A stretch of DNA of 64,000 nt from Deinococcus taeanensis (lineage in GTDB: Bacteria > Deinococcota > Deinococci > Deinococcales > Deinococcaceae), in contig NZ_CP083459.1 of NCBI RefSeq assembly GCF_020229735.1, positions 186,001 through 250,000 on the forward strand. The letters run 5' to 3'. The translations under genes were made by a program, and so were the position numbers. The notes below the pieces were generated by a model. That model was not told the origin of the DNA. It made no database searches and saw only the letters and a program-made list of their open reading frames with translations. Positions 25,124 to 34,212 of this stretch are shown in pieces. Every line of letters begins with the position of its first letter. Position 1 is the first letter of the stretch.

Positions 25124-25414
25124 ATGACCCCACAGACCACGTTGAGCATTGATCCCTCCGAACTGCCCGAGCCGCTCCAGCCGGTCGCCCAGCTCGCATG
25201 CACCTGGCTGCACGACGACTTCACCGTGATGTTCCTGCGCGCTGAAGCCGCCAGCCCAGAGGAACGTCAAGCGCTCCTCGACGCCCACGACCGCCACGCC
25301 CGCGACCTCGCGCACTGGTTATGGCAGGCCAGGCGGTCGGACACCAGTGAGGCCCTGTACCTGTTCCGGCAACTGCTCGAAATGATCGCCCAACTCCACC
25401 CCGCCTGCCACTGA
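25124..25414 (+). CDS. Unknown small helical protein, 96 aa
   Basis: A CCAGGAGG 5 bases ahead of ATG 25124 is a near-ideal ribosome site. The protein is acidic and helical throughout (ASPEERQALLDAHDRHARDL, LFRQLLEMIAQLHPACH), with several Trp and His. It is third in a run of plus-strand genes. No family recognised. Confidence 0.65.
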   Translation: MTPQTTLSIDPSELPEPLQPVAQLACTWLHDDFTVMFLRAEAASPEERQALLDAHDRHARDLAHWLWQARRSDTSEALYLFRQLLEMIAQLHPACH

Positions 25415-25514
25415 CCGGTGCCCCCCCGGCCCCGGACGACCCATCACCCCTGGCGGGGTGAGGCATGCGGTGTCCGCCCATCGCCTCACCGACCCGCCTC
25501 CAGGAGTCGCATGC

Positions 25515-26036
25515 ATGTTCGTCCCGCCCCCCGTCCGCATCCCCGTCCAGTGGCCCCGTATGTCGGCCCTTGGTGATCAGCTCCGCCGCCTCCCCCCCGG
25601 CAAGCAGCAGGCCGGGTGGTTTTTCCTGCGCCTCGCCCTCGGCTCCGGAGCGCTGCTGCTGGGGTCGACGGCCGTGACCGCCCTGCAGCGCGACCCGCTG
25701 CTGCTCACCGCGCTGCTGAGCAGCGCCCTGTTCCTGACGCTGCTGCTGCCCGTGCACTTCACGCTGAAGCGCCGCTCTGCCCGGTGGGTGAGTGACCGCC
25801 TGTGGCAGGTCTACGAGGTCCGCCAGCGGTCCTTGTATCCCATCTTCGCGGCCGTCCTGCTGCCCAACGTAGCGTTGACTCTCGTCACCGCACACGCTCG
25901 ATACTTGATCTCCCCCGCGTTCTCCGGGGTCGTGCTGGGCGCAGGACTCTTCATCCTGCTGCTCCGTGGCCAGGAGAAGCCCCCCAGGCGCCGCACGCGT
26001 GCCCGGGTGTCCCTGGGCCGCTGGAGTGCGCCATGA
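25515..26036 (+). CDS. Integral membrane protein, 173 aa, four helices
   Basis: CAGGAG at 25501-25506 is 8 bases before ATG 25515. Hydrophobic segments appear at about residues 35-55 (FFLRLALGSGALLLGSTAV), 60-82 (LLLTALLSSALFLTLLLPVH), 107-125 (IFAAVLLPNVALTLVTA) and 133-150 (FSGVVLGAGLFILLL), with a basic Arg-rich tail that should be cytoplasmic. No family recognised. Its stop overlaps a following start (ATGA) whose gene is truncated. Confidence 0.65.
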   Translation: MFVPPPVRIPVQWPRMSALGDQLRRLPPGKQQAGWFFLRLALGSGALLLGSTAVTALQRDPLLLTALLSSALFLTLLLPVHFTLKRRSARWVSDRLWQVYEVRQRSLYPIFAAVLLPNVALTLVTAHARYLISPAFSGVVLGAGLFILLLRGQEKPPRRRTRARVSLGRWSAP

Positions 26037-26122
26037 CAGCTGCCGTGGGCACCGAGGCGCGCGTGCAGTTCCTGCTCGTCGAGGGCCGCACCCTCTCAGG
26101 CTCACTGCCTTCCAGATCATGA
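26033..26122 (+). pseudogene. Truncated gene, first 29 codons only
   Basis: ATG 26033 overlaps the stop of the membrane protein gene, an arrangement that marks a true coupled start. The frame MTAAVGTEARVQFLLVEGRT has normal codon bias, then ends abruptly at 26122 in sequence unlike coding DNA. The rest of the gene seems to have been removed by a rearrangement near 26115. Confidence 0.45.
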
Positions 26123-26151
26123 ACCACTCGCGTCAACTTGCGGCACTTTCC

Positions 26152-26172
26152 AACGGTTCAAGATCGTTCAAC
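26152..26172. promoter_or_regulatory. Inverted repeat upstream of the aldo/keto reductase gene
   Basis: CGGTT and AACCG flank an 11-base centre about 95 bases before ATG 26267. The spacing suits a dimeric repressor, but no regulator gene adjoins. Confidence 0.25.
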
Positions 26173-26266
26173 CGCTGGGTGATCGGAGGACTGCGTACCG
26201 ATCAGTGTAAAGAGGCGCTCACCCGCGTGAGACGGAGGTCACCCCTGCTTCTGCAAGAATCGGAGC

Positions 26267-27274
26267 ATGCAGCAGCGTTTTCTTGGAAAGACTGGACTGA
26301 AGGTCAGCGAACTCTGCCTGGGCACCATGACCTTCGCCCGCGAGGCCGATGAGCAGACCAGCCATGGTCTGCTTGACCGTTTCGTCGCAGCGGGCGGAAA
26401 TTTCATTGACACTGCCGACGTCTACAGCACCGGAGCCTCCGAGACCACCATCGGCACCTGGCTGAACCGCCAGCGGCGGGACGACCTGGTGATCGCCACC
26501 AAGGTTCGCTTTCCCATGGGGGACGGCATGAACGAGGTCGGGTTGTCGCGAAAGCACATTCTGGCGGGGGTCGAGGCCAGCCTGAAACGGCTCCAGACCG
26601 ACTATCTCGATCTGTACCAGGTTCACTGCTGGGACGCCCGCACGCCGCTGGAAGAGACGCTTTCCACCCTCGACGGCCTGGTCAAGCGCGGCCTGGTGCG
26701 CTACATCGGGGTCAGCAACTTCACGGGCTGGCAACTTCAGAAGGCCATCGATCTCAGCCGCCAGCACGGCCTCGAGGTGTTCAGTTGCCTGCAACCGCAG
26801 TACAACCTGCTGTGCCGCAGCACCGAGTGGGATTTGCTCCCGGTCTGTCTGAACGAGGGCCTGGGCGTGATTCCCTGGAGCCCGCTGCGCGGCGGGTGGC
26901 TGAGCGGCAAGTTCCGGCGCGGCATGCAGCACCCCATAACCGGTTCACGGATTGAGAAGGCCGAGCAGGAAGGCTGGGGCGAGTCCTGGAGCAACTACAA
27001 CAACGAACATACCTGGGGGGTGTTGGACAGCCTCTTCTCGGTCGCCGAAGAGAGCGGCAAGACCCCGTCACAGGTGGCGCTGAGCTGGGTGCTGTGTCAG
27101 CCGGGCGTGACGGCTCCGATCCTGGGCGTGCGGACGATGGAACAGTTGGAAGACAACCTGGGGGCCAGCGGCTGGACGCTGAGCGCCGATCAGCTGGCAC
27201 GGTTGAATGCGGCGAGCGCGAACCCGGCCCCGTACCCGCACGACTTTATTGCCGAAGCCCAGCAGCGCCGCTGA
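26267..27274 (+). CDS. Aldo/keto reductase, 335 aa
   Basis: This is a complete AKR barrel of the bacterial NADP-dependent oxidoreductase type. The catalytic tetrad is visible: Asp48 and Tyr53 in [10 protein letters not shown], Lys79 in IATKVRF and His120 in YQVHCWD. The cofactor-binding end has the family block [17 protein letters not shown]. It should reduce an aldehyde or ketone with NADPH in the cytoplasm; the substrate cannot be told. ATG 26267 gives the canonical N-terminus [19 protein letters not shown]. It appears monocistronic. Confidence 0.93.
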   Translation: MQQRFLGKTGLKVSELCLGTMTFAREADEQTSHGLLDRFVAAGGNFIDTADVYSTGASETTIGTWLNRQRRDDLVIATKVRFPMGDGMNEVGLSRKHILAGVEASLKRLQTDYLDLYQVHCWDARTPLEETLSTLDGLVKRGLVRYIGVSNFTGWQLQKAIDLSRQHGLEVFSCLQPQYNLLCRSTEWDLLPVCLNEGLGVIPWSPLRGGWLSGKFRRGMQHPITGSRIEKAEQEGWGESWSNYNNEHTWGVLDSLFSVAEESGKTPSQVALSWVLCQPGVTAPILGVRTMEQLEDNLGASGWTLSADQLARLNAASANPAPYPHDFIAEAQQRR

Positions 27275-27376
27275 GCGACATTGAGCTCTGACCAGGAGCG
27301 GGATGGAGACACGCCAGGATGAACGTACAGGGCTGGCTCCCGCCGGAGAAACTCCCCAGGCTGTCGGAACGCACGA

Positions 27377-27589
27377 GTGCTGCTCGGGCCGGCGTGGCAC
27401 CGCGGCATCATGACCGCTGCCCTGCTCGCCATGATCGAGGCGGCGCGTGTGGCGGGCTTTCAACGTCTTTGGGCCTGCCCGGAGGCAGAGAACCTTCGGT
27501 CTAGAGCCCTCCTGGACCGCGCAGGGTTCATCCCTTACACGCCAACCGACGCCTCGTCAGGAACGGCCTATCTCGAACGAAACCTCTGA
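27377..27589 (+). pseudogene. GNAT acetyltransferase, C-terminal remnant
   Basis: The frame reads HRGIMTAALLAMIEAARVAG, then RLWACPEAENLRSRALLDRA and GFIPY, the acetyl-CoA-binding and C-terminal strands of GNAT enzymes (GIMTxAL and N-x-x-S-x-x-x-L-x-x-x-GF). The first half is missing; the DNA just upstream reads in another frame, so a frameshift or deletion removed it. Confidence 0.7.
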
Positions 27590-27648
27590 CCGAGAGATTC
27601 AGGTCGCAGCTGCAGGGCTTCGTCAAGCGGCTCCGGGCGGGTCGCTGG

Positions 27649-30600
27649 TCAGTCGGCCGCCTGGGCCGGGCCACCGGGCCGGAGCGGGAGTTCCGCGAGG
27701 CCCTCGACCCGCACGGTCACCGCGCGGCCCTGCCGCGTCACCTGCCCCCGGACGATGAGCGCCCGGGCGTCGCGCAGCAGGGCGCGGTGGGCTTCCCACA
27801 GGTCTGGGCTGATGATCGCCTGCATCCGACCAGAGTGGTCCTCGAGGACGTAGAACGCAAAGCCTTTCGCGGTGGGGGGCCGTTGCTTCGCCACGATCAC
27901 CCCGGCGGCCCAACAGGTGGACCCGTGCCGCAGGCGGGCCAGGGCCTCGCAGCCCAGATCCCGGAGGCGTGCGCGGTGCGCGTCCAGTGGGTGCCGCCCC
28001 GTCGGGGTTGTGCCGGTCAACTCCATGTCCAGGGCGGCCTGCACGTCGATGGGCAGTTCGGGGAGGTCGGGAAGGGCAGCCGCTGGTGCCAGGAGCGCCC
28101 GCGTTCCGGGCGGCCGGGCGTGCGCGACCGTCTGCAGCACGAAGTACGCCTCGCGGCGGTTCTTGTGACGGTCGATCGCGTCGAAGGCACCCGCTTTCAC
28201 CAGGGTGTCCAGGGCGTCCCGCTTGATCTGCACGCGGTCGTAGAAGTCCTCCACACCCTGGAACTTGCCGCCAGTCAGGCGGTCCTGCACGATCTGCCGG
28301 GCGGTGTCCAGGCTGAGGCCTTCTATGGCCGTCAGGGGCACGCGGACGGTGTGTGCAGACTCCGCGCGGTACGACACACCGGAGCGATTCACGCACGCGC
28401 CGGTCAGCCGGACCCCTCGCCGGGCCGCTTCTGCGGCGATGGTACTCGCCGGCCACATCCCGGGCGCTTCGGTGAGGAACGCCGCGAAGTACGCCGCTGG
28501 GTGATGCCTTCGCATGTACGCACTCGCGTAACTGTGCTGGGCGAACGCATGCGCGTGACTCTCGGCGAACCCGTACCCGCGGAACGCCGCGCACTGCTCG
28601 AACACCGCTTCTGCTTCCCAGGGAAAGGCCCCGACCGTCGCGGCTGCGCCCTCCAGGAAGGTCACGCGTAGGGCGGCCAGCTCGTCCGGATCCTCCACCT
28701 TGCTCAGGCGACTCCGGAAGCGGTCCGCGTCCGGCCAGTCCATCCCGGCGTACTGCACGGCGATGCGCAGGATCTGCTCCTGGAACATCAACGTGCTGTG
28801 GGTGGGGGCAAGAATGGAGTTCAGCGGCTCAGGCAGTTCCGGGACGGGTTCCTCTCCCCTGGCGCGACGGACATACGGGTGCACGGTGCCGCTCTGAATC
28901 GGTCCGGGGCGGATCAGGGCGATCTGGTGCGCGAGCTGCGTCATGTTCTTCGGCTGCAACCGGGCCGTCATCTGCACCTGTGCTGGGGACTCGATCTGGA
29001 AGAGCGCCATGGTGTCGCCGGTGCTGATCTCCCGCCAGACACTGGGATCATCCGGGAGCTGGCCGTACGCCACCCATTCGCCCGTCAAGCGCAGCACTTC
29101 TTCCCGGGCGCGTTCCAGGGCCGCGAGCATCCGCAGCCCCAACAGGTCGAGTTTGATCAACCCCAGGCGCTCGACGTCGTCCTTGTCGAAGGTCAGCATG
29201 CGGATACCCCCGGAGCTGCGCATCAGGGGGCTGTAGTGGGTCAGGGATTCACTGCTGAGCACCACGCCGCCCGAGTGCGGGGCGAGATGGCGGGTGAACC
29301 GGGGCTCCAGGCGGTCCAGCAGTGACAGCAGGGCGTCCTTCACCGGAGCGTCGCCCAGCACCTCGGTGAAGACCGCTTCGGCTTCCCGGGCGCGGTGCGG
29401 CCGCAGGTGCCCGAAGTCCCGTCCTAACGAGCGGCTCAACCGGTCACGCAGCTCCGGGGGGAGCCCCAGCGCCCGCCCCAGGTCCTGGATGGCACTCTTC
29501 AGTCGGTACGTGATGCGGTTGGCCACCATCGCCTCACCTGTACCGGTCAGGCCCCAGCGTCCCTCCACCCAGCTCAGCACCTGATCGCGCCGGGAACTGG
29601 CGATATCGATGTCCACGTCCGGCATGGACGTTCTCCCGGTATGCAGGAAGCGCTCAAACAGCAGGTTGTGCGCCAATGGGTCACTCAGGGTGATGCCCAG
29701 GACGTAGCACAGCACACTTCCTGTGGCACTGCCCCGGCCCGCCGCGAGGATGCCGTGCGCGCGGCAGTAGTCGGTCACCTCCGCGGCAGTCAGGAAGAAC
29801 CCGGCCATGTCGAGTTCGGCCACGGTGTTCAGTTCGGCCTTCAGGCGGTCGAGTGCAGCGGGGCGCTGATCCGGCAGGTACCGCTCCGGCACGGCCGCGA
29901 ACACCCTTTCCTCCAGGGCCTCCTGGGCGGTCTGGAAGGGCTTCAGGCTGGGCTCGGGGACGCTCAGCCGCTCCGGGAGGAGGTGCAGGGCGCACCCCTG
30001 CGCCAGGGTCTGGGCGTTCAGGAGGGCGTCGCCGTAGGGAAGCAGCTCCGCCCATCTTTCGGGCGTGCCCACCTGACGGGCGTCATTGCGGGGCCGTTCC
30101 GAATGAGGCGTCTGCACGTCGATGCCCAATCGCGCGCAGGTGAGCGCGTCAAGGAGCGGGTACTCGTCCGGGGTGGCCATGCAGACGTCCGGGGCAGCGA
30201 CCACGGGGAGTTCCAGGTCCCGTGCCAGGCCGCGCAGATAGGACAGGCGCCGCTGCTCGCTGGGCGCTTCCCCGTGAAACAGCTGCACGTACAGCGCCGA
30301 CGGGAAGATTCCCCGCAGCAACCGCAGGTACATGGCTGCCCGCGCGAGGTCTCGCTGCTCTCCCAGGACCGTCGGAAAGCCCCCTCGCCCCCCAGTCAGG
30401 CAGACGAGATGCTCCTGGACCCCACCACCGGCCTGCCGGAGGACGTCCAGCGGCAGACCGTCCGGGTGCGTCAGGTTCACGGCCGTGATCAGCTCGCACA
30501 GGGTCGTGTAGCCCGCCCGGCTGCGGGCCAGGAGGACCACGGGGAACATCTGGGTGGGGGTGGACGAGCGGGGCGGACTGGGGAACAGAACAGGGAGGGT

Positions 30601-30795
30601 CACGCCGATCACGGCCTGCAGGCCCTGCAGCTGGGCTTCGTCGCACAGGTCCACGGCACCGGCCACGCTGCACCAGTCGGCCAGGCCGACCGCCGTGAAT
30701 CCGGCGGCTTTCGCCACCTGCACGAGGCGCCTCGGACTGACAGTGCTGCGGCCCTCCGAAAAGTACGAGTGGCACGCCAGGAGCGACGTGAGCAT
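27649..30795 (-). CDS. dnaE2: Error-prone DNA polymerase DnaE2
   Basis: This 1048-residue C-family polymerase has an N-terminal PHP domain (LLACHSYFSEGRSTVSPRRL), the palm with acidic residues in MPDVDIDIASSRR (about residues 392-397) and the third Asp in GLIKLDLLGLRM (about 550), the finger and tandem HhH regions (AFRGYGFAESHAHAFAQHSY), and a C-terminal OB fold (VIVAKQRPPTAKGFAFYVLE). Lack of the long tau-binding tail and the operon context mark it as DnaE2 (ImuC), the mutagenic extender polymerase of SOS mutagenesis. Its ATG follows the previous gene's stop directly (TGAATG). Expression should be LexA controlled. Confidence 0.95.
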   Translation of the reverse strand: MLTSLLACHSYFSEGRSTVSPRRLVQVAKAAGFTAVGLADWCSVAGAVDLCDEAQLQGLQAVIGVTLPVLFPSPPRSSTPTQMFPVVLLARSRAGYTTLCELITAVNLTHPDGLPLDVLRQAGGGVQEHLVCLTGGRGGFPTVLGEQRDLARAAMYLRLLRGIFPSALYVQLFHGEAPSEQRRLSYLRGLARDLELPVVAAPDVCMATPDEYPLLDALTCARLGIDVQTPHSERPRNDARQVGTPERWAELLPYGDALLNAQTLAQGCALHLLPERLSVPEPSLKPFQTAQEALEERVFAAVPERYLPDQRPAALDRLKAELNTVAELDMAGFFLTAAEVTDYCRAHGILAAGRGSATGSVLCYVLGITLSDPLAHNLLFERFLHTGRTSMPDVDIDIASSRRDQVLSWVEGRWGLTGTGEAMVANRITYRLKSAIQDLGRALGLPPELRDRLSRSLGRDFGHLRPHRAREAEAVFTEVLGDAPVKDALLSLLDRLEPRFTRHLAPHSGGVVLSSESLTHYSPLMRSSGGIRMLTFDKDDVERLGLIKLDLLGLRMLAALERAREEVLRLTGEWVAYGQLPDDPSVWREISTGDTMALFQIESPAQVQMTARLQPKNMTQLAHQIALIRPGPIQSGTVHPYVRRARGEEPVPELPEPLNSILAPTHSTLMFQEQILRIAVQYAGMDWPDADRFRSRLSKVEDPDELAALRVTFLEGAAATVGAFPWEAEAVFEQCAAFRGYGFAESHAHAFAQHSYASAYMRRHHPAAYFAAFLTEAPGMWPASTIAAEAARRGVRLTGACVNRSGVSYRAESAHTVRVPLTAIEGLSLDTARQIVQDRLTGGKFQGVEDFYDRVQIKRDALDTLVKAGAFDAIDRHKNRREAYFVLQTVAHARPPGTRALLAPAAALPDLPELPIDVQAALDMELTGTTPTGRHPLDAHRARLRDLGCEALARLRHGSTCWAAGVIVAKQRPPTAKGFAFYVLEDHSGRMQAIISPDLWEAHRALLRDARALIVRGQVTRQGRAVTVRVEGLAELPLRPGGPAQAAD

Positions 30796-31038
30796 TCAGT
30801 CCACCATCCGGGCCAGCCACCACCGGCCGCCTTCGCCATCCTCGTGGTGCAGTTCAGCGGTGAGCAGTCCGGCCTGCACGAGGAAGCAGGTGCGGGGGCG
30901 TTCCCCCAGCCACCAGCGGCCACCGAACCGCCAGCGGTCCAGCACGGCCTGGACCGCGTACGCCTGACCCTGCCAGATCAGACGGGCAGGTCGGGCGCCC
31001 TGGAGGTCCACGTGCACCTCCGGCTGGTACGCCTTCAT
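30796..31038 (-). CDS. DUF6504-like small protein of the mutasome operon, 80 aa
   Basis: The protein reads MKAYQPEVHVDLQGARPARL, then an FGGRWWLGE...TCFLVQAG core and ends GRWWLARMVD, a compact Trp-rich beta barrel-like fold. I associate this with DUF6504, small proteins often encoded between imuB and dnaE2 in Actinobacteria, Thermus and Deinococcus. It overlaps imuB by 4 bases and abuts dnaE2. It takes the place where other bacteria have imuA elsewhere in the operon; a link role between ImuB and DnaE2 is inference. Confidence 0.8.
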   Translation of the reverse strand: MKAYQPEVHVDLQGARPARLIWQGQAYAVQAVLDRWRFGGRWWLGERPRTCFLVQAGLLTAELHHEDGEGGRWWLARMVD

Positions 31039-32291
31039 GGGTCATGTCCTTCGAAAAACGCCAGGACGCGCTGCACGGCCTGATCGCGGCGCACGGCCGG
31101 TTTCGGGGTCCAGGCCTGCCGGGGGGTCATTTCGCTGGCGCGCACCTGCCCGGTGAGCCAATCCACCCAGGCGTACTGCGCGTCGGTGGCGTACGCCCAG
31201 GGGTCCAGCCACTCCACCCGCACCAGGGCGTCCGGGAACCGGTCCAGGACGGTTTTCGTGACCTCCAGCTCCGCGAGGCCCGCCCACAGGCCCACCATCC
31301 GCCCCGGGTGCGCCAGTCCGCCGAGCTGCACGGTCAGCCGGTCAATGCCCAAAGGCAGCGCCGCCGCGCCCTGCAAGGCCAGGCCAGCCACCCGTCCGAG
31401 TGCGGCCTCGTCAAGCGGCCATTTCAGCTGCCGGGACGCACTGAGCCGGCCCCCGATGGTGTCGGCGTGAACGGTCAGGGTCGCGGCCAGGCGACCCCGG
31501 AGTTCGGTGATCAAACTCGGCATCAGGTCGCGCAGGGCGGCGTCCACCTGGGCGGGTTCGGTCACGGGCAGGTCGAACTCAAGGGATGATTCCAGGATCT
31601 GGCCGGGGCGGTACTTGTCTACGGTGGTCGTCCGCTCCCCTTTCAGGAAGCGGTTCAGGCGCTTGCCGACGTCCACGCCCAGGAACGCTTCACGCTGCGC
31701 GGCCGTCCAGGCCATAAGGCCGCCCAGGTCACGCAGGCCCAGGAAGTGCAGCTTCTCCAGCGCGGAGAGCGGAAGGCCCAGTGCCGTGAGGTGCGCCAGG
31801 GGCGTGAGTTTCAGGAACGCTTGCTCGGCACTGGCACCGGGGTGGGCTGTCTTGACTTCTCCAGGCTGTGCCCTCAGGGCGGCCAGGTGCGCCAGTTCCC
31901 GGGACGATCCGAGACCCACGGGGGCGTGCAGGGCGGCGGCGAGCTCCCGCGCCCCGGAGGCCGACAGGGTCAGGTAGGCGGTTCCGCTCGTCCGTCCGTC
32001 CACCCGGTCACTGAAGCGGGCGTACAGCTGCTCCAGAAGTTCCGCCCAGATCGCCTGCGCTTCCGGGGCGGGGACCACCTCAGCGTGGAGGTCCGGGCAG
32101 CGGGACAGGGCCGCGGTTTCACGCATCCCGGTTTGGACGCCAGCCGCCTGCGCGAGCGGGCACGCCTGGAGCACGCGCCTCGCTTCATTCAGGACGGCAA
32201 CGGGCACGCCGGGATGCTGACGCCTCACATGTTCCAGTGGCCAGGGGGTGAGGAGGACGCAGGCGGTGAGGCTCGGCGTGCGTCCAGCCAT
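31035..32291 (-). CDS. imuB: ImuB/ImuY, Y-family-like protein lacking catalytic residues
   Basis: The 418-residue protein follows a Y-family fold, with HhH segment (LGLPLSALEKLHFLGLRDLG) and little finger (TVHADTIGGRLSASRQLKWP). The first catalytic motif, normally D-x-D-x-F-x, reads CVLLTPWPLEHV, and the palm SLDE motif reads VDGRTSGTAYLTL, so all three acidic residues are missing. This is the known state of ImuB, a scaffold that links the sliding clamp and DnaE2. In Deinococcus deserti the counterpart is called ImuY. The start is 2 bases after the lexA stop, so the genes are one operon. Confidence 0.9.
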   Translation of the reverse strand: MAGRTPSLTACVLLTPWPLEHVRRQHPGVPVAVLNEARRVLQACPLAQAAGVQTGMRETAALSRCPDLHAEVVPAPEAQAIWAELLEQLYARFSDRVDGRTSGTAYLTLSASGARELAAALHAPVGLGSSRELAHLAALRAQPGEVKTAHPGASAEQAFLKLTPLAHLTALGLPLSALEKLHFLGLRDLGGLMAWTAAQREAFLGVDVGKRLNRFLKGERTTTVDKYRPGQILESSLEFDLPVTEPAQVDAALRDLMPSLITELRGRLAATLTVHADTIGGRLSASRQLKWPLDEAALGRVAGLALQGAAALPLGIDRLTVQLGGLAHPGRMVGLWAGLAELEVTKTVLDRFPDALVRVEWLDPWAYATDAQYAWVDWLTGQVRASEMTPRQAWTPKPAVRRDQAVQRVLAFFEGHDP

Positions 32292-32293
32292 GG

Positions 32294-32932
32294 TCAGGCC
32301 CTCCGCGTCAGAGGGCGGGGCCCGGCGAGCCCCAGGCGGGCGACCATCCGGCCCTGGACCTGCACGTCGGTCGCCGGGTAGTTGCGTCTTGGATGATCCG
32401 GGTTCTCGCTGATCAGGATGACCTCCTCCCCGAAGAGGTAGACGCGCTTGAGCGTGGCGGCGTTCTCCCCAGGGATCAGGACGACGGCCACTTCTCCATC
32501 AAGGACTTCTGGTGTCGGTCGGACCAGCACGTAGTCGCCGTCCATCACGCCGATGCCGGTCATGCTGTCGCCGCGCACCTGCAGCAGGAAGTCGCCGTCT
32601 TTCACGCCGAGCAGCTGATCGAGGCTGGGGGTCACGTGGTCGGGGGTCTGCTCAGCGAGGATCGGCGCGCCCGCAGCGATCTGTCCGTAGATGGGGATGC
32701 CGTCCTGGATCGCGTATCTGGCCTGGTCGGTGAGGATCAGCCGGCCTCGGGCACCGGTGCGTTCGATCAGCCCGAGTTCGGTGAGGGCTTTGAGATGGAA
32801 GCTGATGGTGGCTTCGGTGAGGGCGGCGGCGCGGGCGAGTTCGGCGGCGCTGGGGGGGCCGCCGGTGGCGCGGGTGAGCCGCGCAGTGAGGCGCAGGAGG
32901 GTCAGGCGGATCTGGGTCAGGCGGGGGGGCAT
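32294..32932 (-). CDS. lexA: LexA repressor
   Basis: Residues 1-65 form a winged helix-turn-helix (SAAELARAAALTEATISFHL). The self-cleavage site is Ala87-Gly88 (IAAGAPI), and the Ser-Lys dyad is Ser123 (RGDSMTGIGVMDGD) and Lys162 (NAATLKRVY). It represses until RecA on single-stranded DNA triggers cleavage. It heads the operon with imuB, the small gene and dnaE2, the arrangement reported in Deinococcus deserti. The helix-turn-helix differs from E. coli LexA, so it should recognise another operator. A palindromic site lies just upstream. Confidence 0.95.
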   Translation of the reverse strand: MPPRLTQIRLTLLRLTARLTRATGGPPSAAELARAAALTEATISFHLKALTELGLIERTGARGRLILTDQARYAIQDGIPIYGQIAAGAPILAEQTPDHVTPSLDQLLGVKDGDFLLQVRGDSMTGIGVMDGDYVLVRPTPEVLDGEVAVVLIPGENAATLKRVYLFGEEVILISENPDHPRRNYPATDVQVQGRMVARLGLAGPRPLTRRA

Positions 32933-32947
32933 CAGGGGTCACTCCAG

Positions 32948-32980
32948 CTATCGAAGAAAGCTTAGATAGTGAGGTCTATC
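32948..32980. promoter_or_regulatory. Probable LexA operator of the mutasome operon
   Basis: CTATC (32948-32952), GATAG (32965-32969) and CTATC (32976-32980) form two nested inverted repeats; the tighter one, GATAGTGAGGTCTATC, is a 16-bp palindrome with a 6-base centre. It lies 16-48 bases upstream of the lexA start, where autorepression would act. Binding is inferred from position and symmetry only. Confidence 0.6.
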
Positions 32981-33173
32981 GTGACCGATGACAGGATTCC
33001 GCGTCAAGCGCCAGGCTCCTGAGGCGGCCTTCATGACCGACGCGCGCCGCCCCAGACGAGACCAACGTCCCTCACCACCCCTTTCACCGCCGCAGGGCCG
33101 CGGTCATGGACAGCGGTGGTCAGGGGCCCGTGGGCCGCTTGCACCGACTGCTCCTGCCCCCCGGAGGCTTCGT

Positions 33174-33527
33174 ATGACCATCCCGACCCCCCCGCACACC
33201 CCGCCCCCGGCGGACGCCCGGTCGGCGCGCCTCACCGCCCCGCGCAAGGGCTTCGACACCGCCATCGAAGCGCTCGCGAACACGTACGCGCGGCTCGAAC
33301 GCAACGGGCACCACTGCTGGACTGAGCCCAGCGGCGGCCACTGGCCGTCCCTGCTCGTCGAAGGCCGGGCCGGCCCCCACCAGATCGTGACGTTCCGGGG
33401 TTTCGGGACGGACGTCCACCTCACCATTCCCCGCGAGCGCTTTGACGCGTTCTGGGCGGAGGCCCTCGCACACCAGGAATCGTCCCCAGCCCTCGCCTAC
33501 GACTGGCAGGAGGACGCCGATGCCTGA
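33174..33527 (+). CDS. Unknown protein, 117 aa, first of a four-gene operon
   Basis: GGAGG at 33162-33166 lies 7 bases before ATG 33174. After a Pro/Thr-rich start the protein has a helix (FDTAIEALANTYARLERNG) and a compact end (ERFDAFWAEALAHQESSP). It overlaps the next gene by 8 bases. It sits on the opposite strand to and divergent from the mutasome operon; the two share the control region around 32.95 kb, though its own start is 240 bases away. No family recognised. Confidence 0.68.
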   Translation: MTIPTPPHTPPPADARSARLTAPRKGFDTAIEALANTYARLERNGHHCWTEPSGGHWPSLLVEGRAGPHQIVTFRGFGTDVHLTIPRERFDAFWAEALAHQESSPALAYDWQEDADA

Positions 33528-34212
33528 ACCACGGACGCACGAGGCCCCTTCGCCCCTGGAACCCGCCATCACCATGTCCCTGCGCCCCCCGGAGCCGCCC
33601 GCCGCACCCGAAGAAGCAGGGATTCCCCCACGCCCGGACGGCCTGTACCCCATGCCCGCCACCACAGGTGAATCCGGCGACATCTGGGCAGAGATCCGCC
33701 GCGGCCATCGGCCCCTCGACCCGCACCGCGCGTACCTCAAGTACCTGGTCGCCGAGGCCCTCGGTCAGGGCCTGTTCTACACCGCCGAAGTCCGCCCGCA
33801 CATCATCGGCCTGCTCGGGGACCTGCTCACCGAGGACATGCGGACCCGCAACAATGAGCGCATCCGCACCGAAGGCGGCGTCATCGGCATGGAGATCTAT
33901 TACGCCCGCGACCTGCTGAGCAAGGAGCGGGAACGGCGCGAGATTCGGGCCGCGCACGAGCGGATCCAGCCGCGCGCAGGCCTCGTGCTGGGCACGCTGA
34001 TCTGGACGGACGGTAAGCGCGCCACGGGCTGTGAGATCACGGCCGTGGACGGGTACGCCCTGACCCTGCGGTTCCGACGGGGCCGGTCCACGTACGACTG
34101 CCACTGTGACGCCCGGTCCATTGAAGCGGCGCAGCAGCGCACCCGTGAGCACGCCGCGGCCCGGACGCCCAAAGGCCCGGCGCTGCTGCCAGACATCGCT
34201 GGGGAGGCCTGA
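33520..34212 (+). CDS. Unknown protein, 230 aa, in accessory operon
   Basis: ATG 33520 overlaps the previous stop by 8 bases. After a Pro-rich, probably flexible first 60 residues there is a helical domain (YLKYLVAEALGQGLFYTAEV, RTRNNERIRTEGGVIGMEIY) and a C-terminal beta domain (LVLGTLIWTDGKRATGCEIT, YALTLRFRRGRSTYDCHCDA). Cys pair CHC may bind metal. No family recognised. Its stop overlaps the likely start of the next gene. Confidence 0.65.
   Translation: MPEPRTHEAPSPLEPAITMSLRPPEPPAAPEEAGIPPRPDGLYPMPATTGESGDIWAEIRRGHRPLDPHRAYLKYLVAEALGQGLFYTAEVRPHIIGLLGDLLTEDMRTRNNERIRTEGGVIGMEIYYARDLLSKERERREIRAAHERIQPRAGLVLGTLIWTDGKRATGCEITAVDGYALTLRFRRGRSTYDCHCDARSIEAAQQRTREHAAARTPKGPALLPDIAGEA

Noticed and set aside
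29641..31083. 480-codon plus-strand frame opposite dnaE2
   Set aside because: Antisense shadow of the DnaE2 coding sequence; composition is Gln/His/Gly/Arg-rich and lacks any domain.
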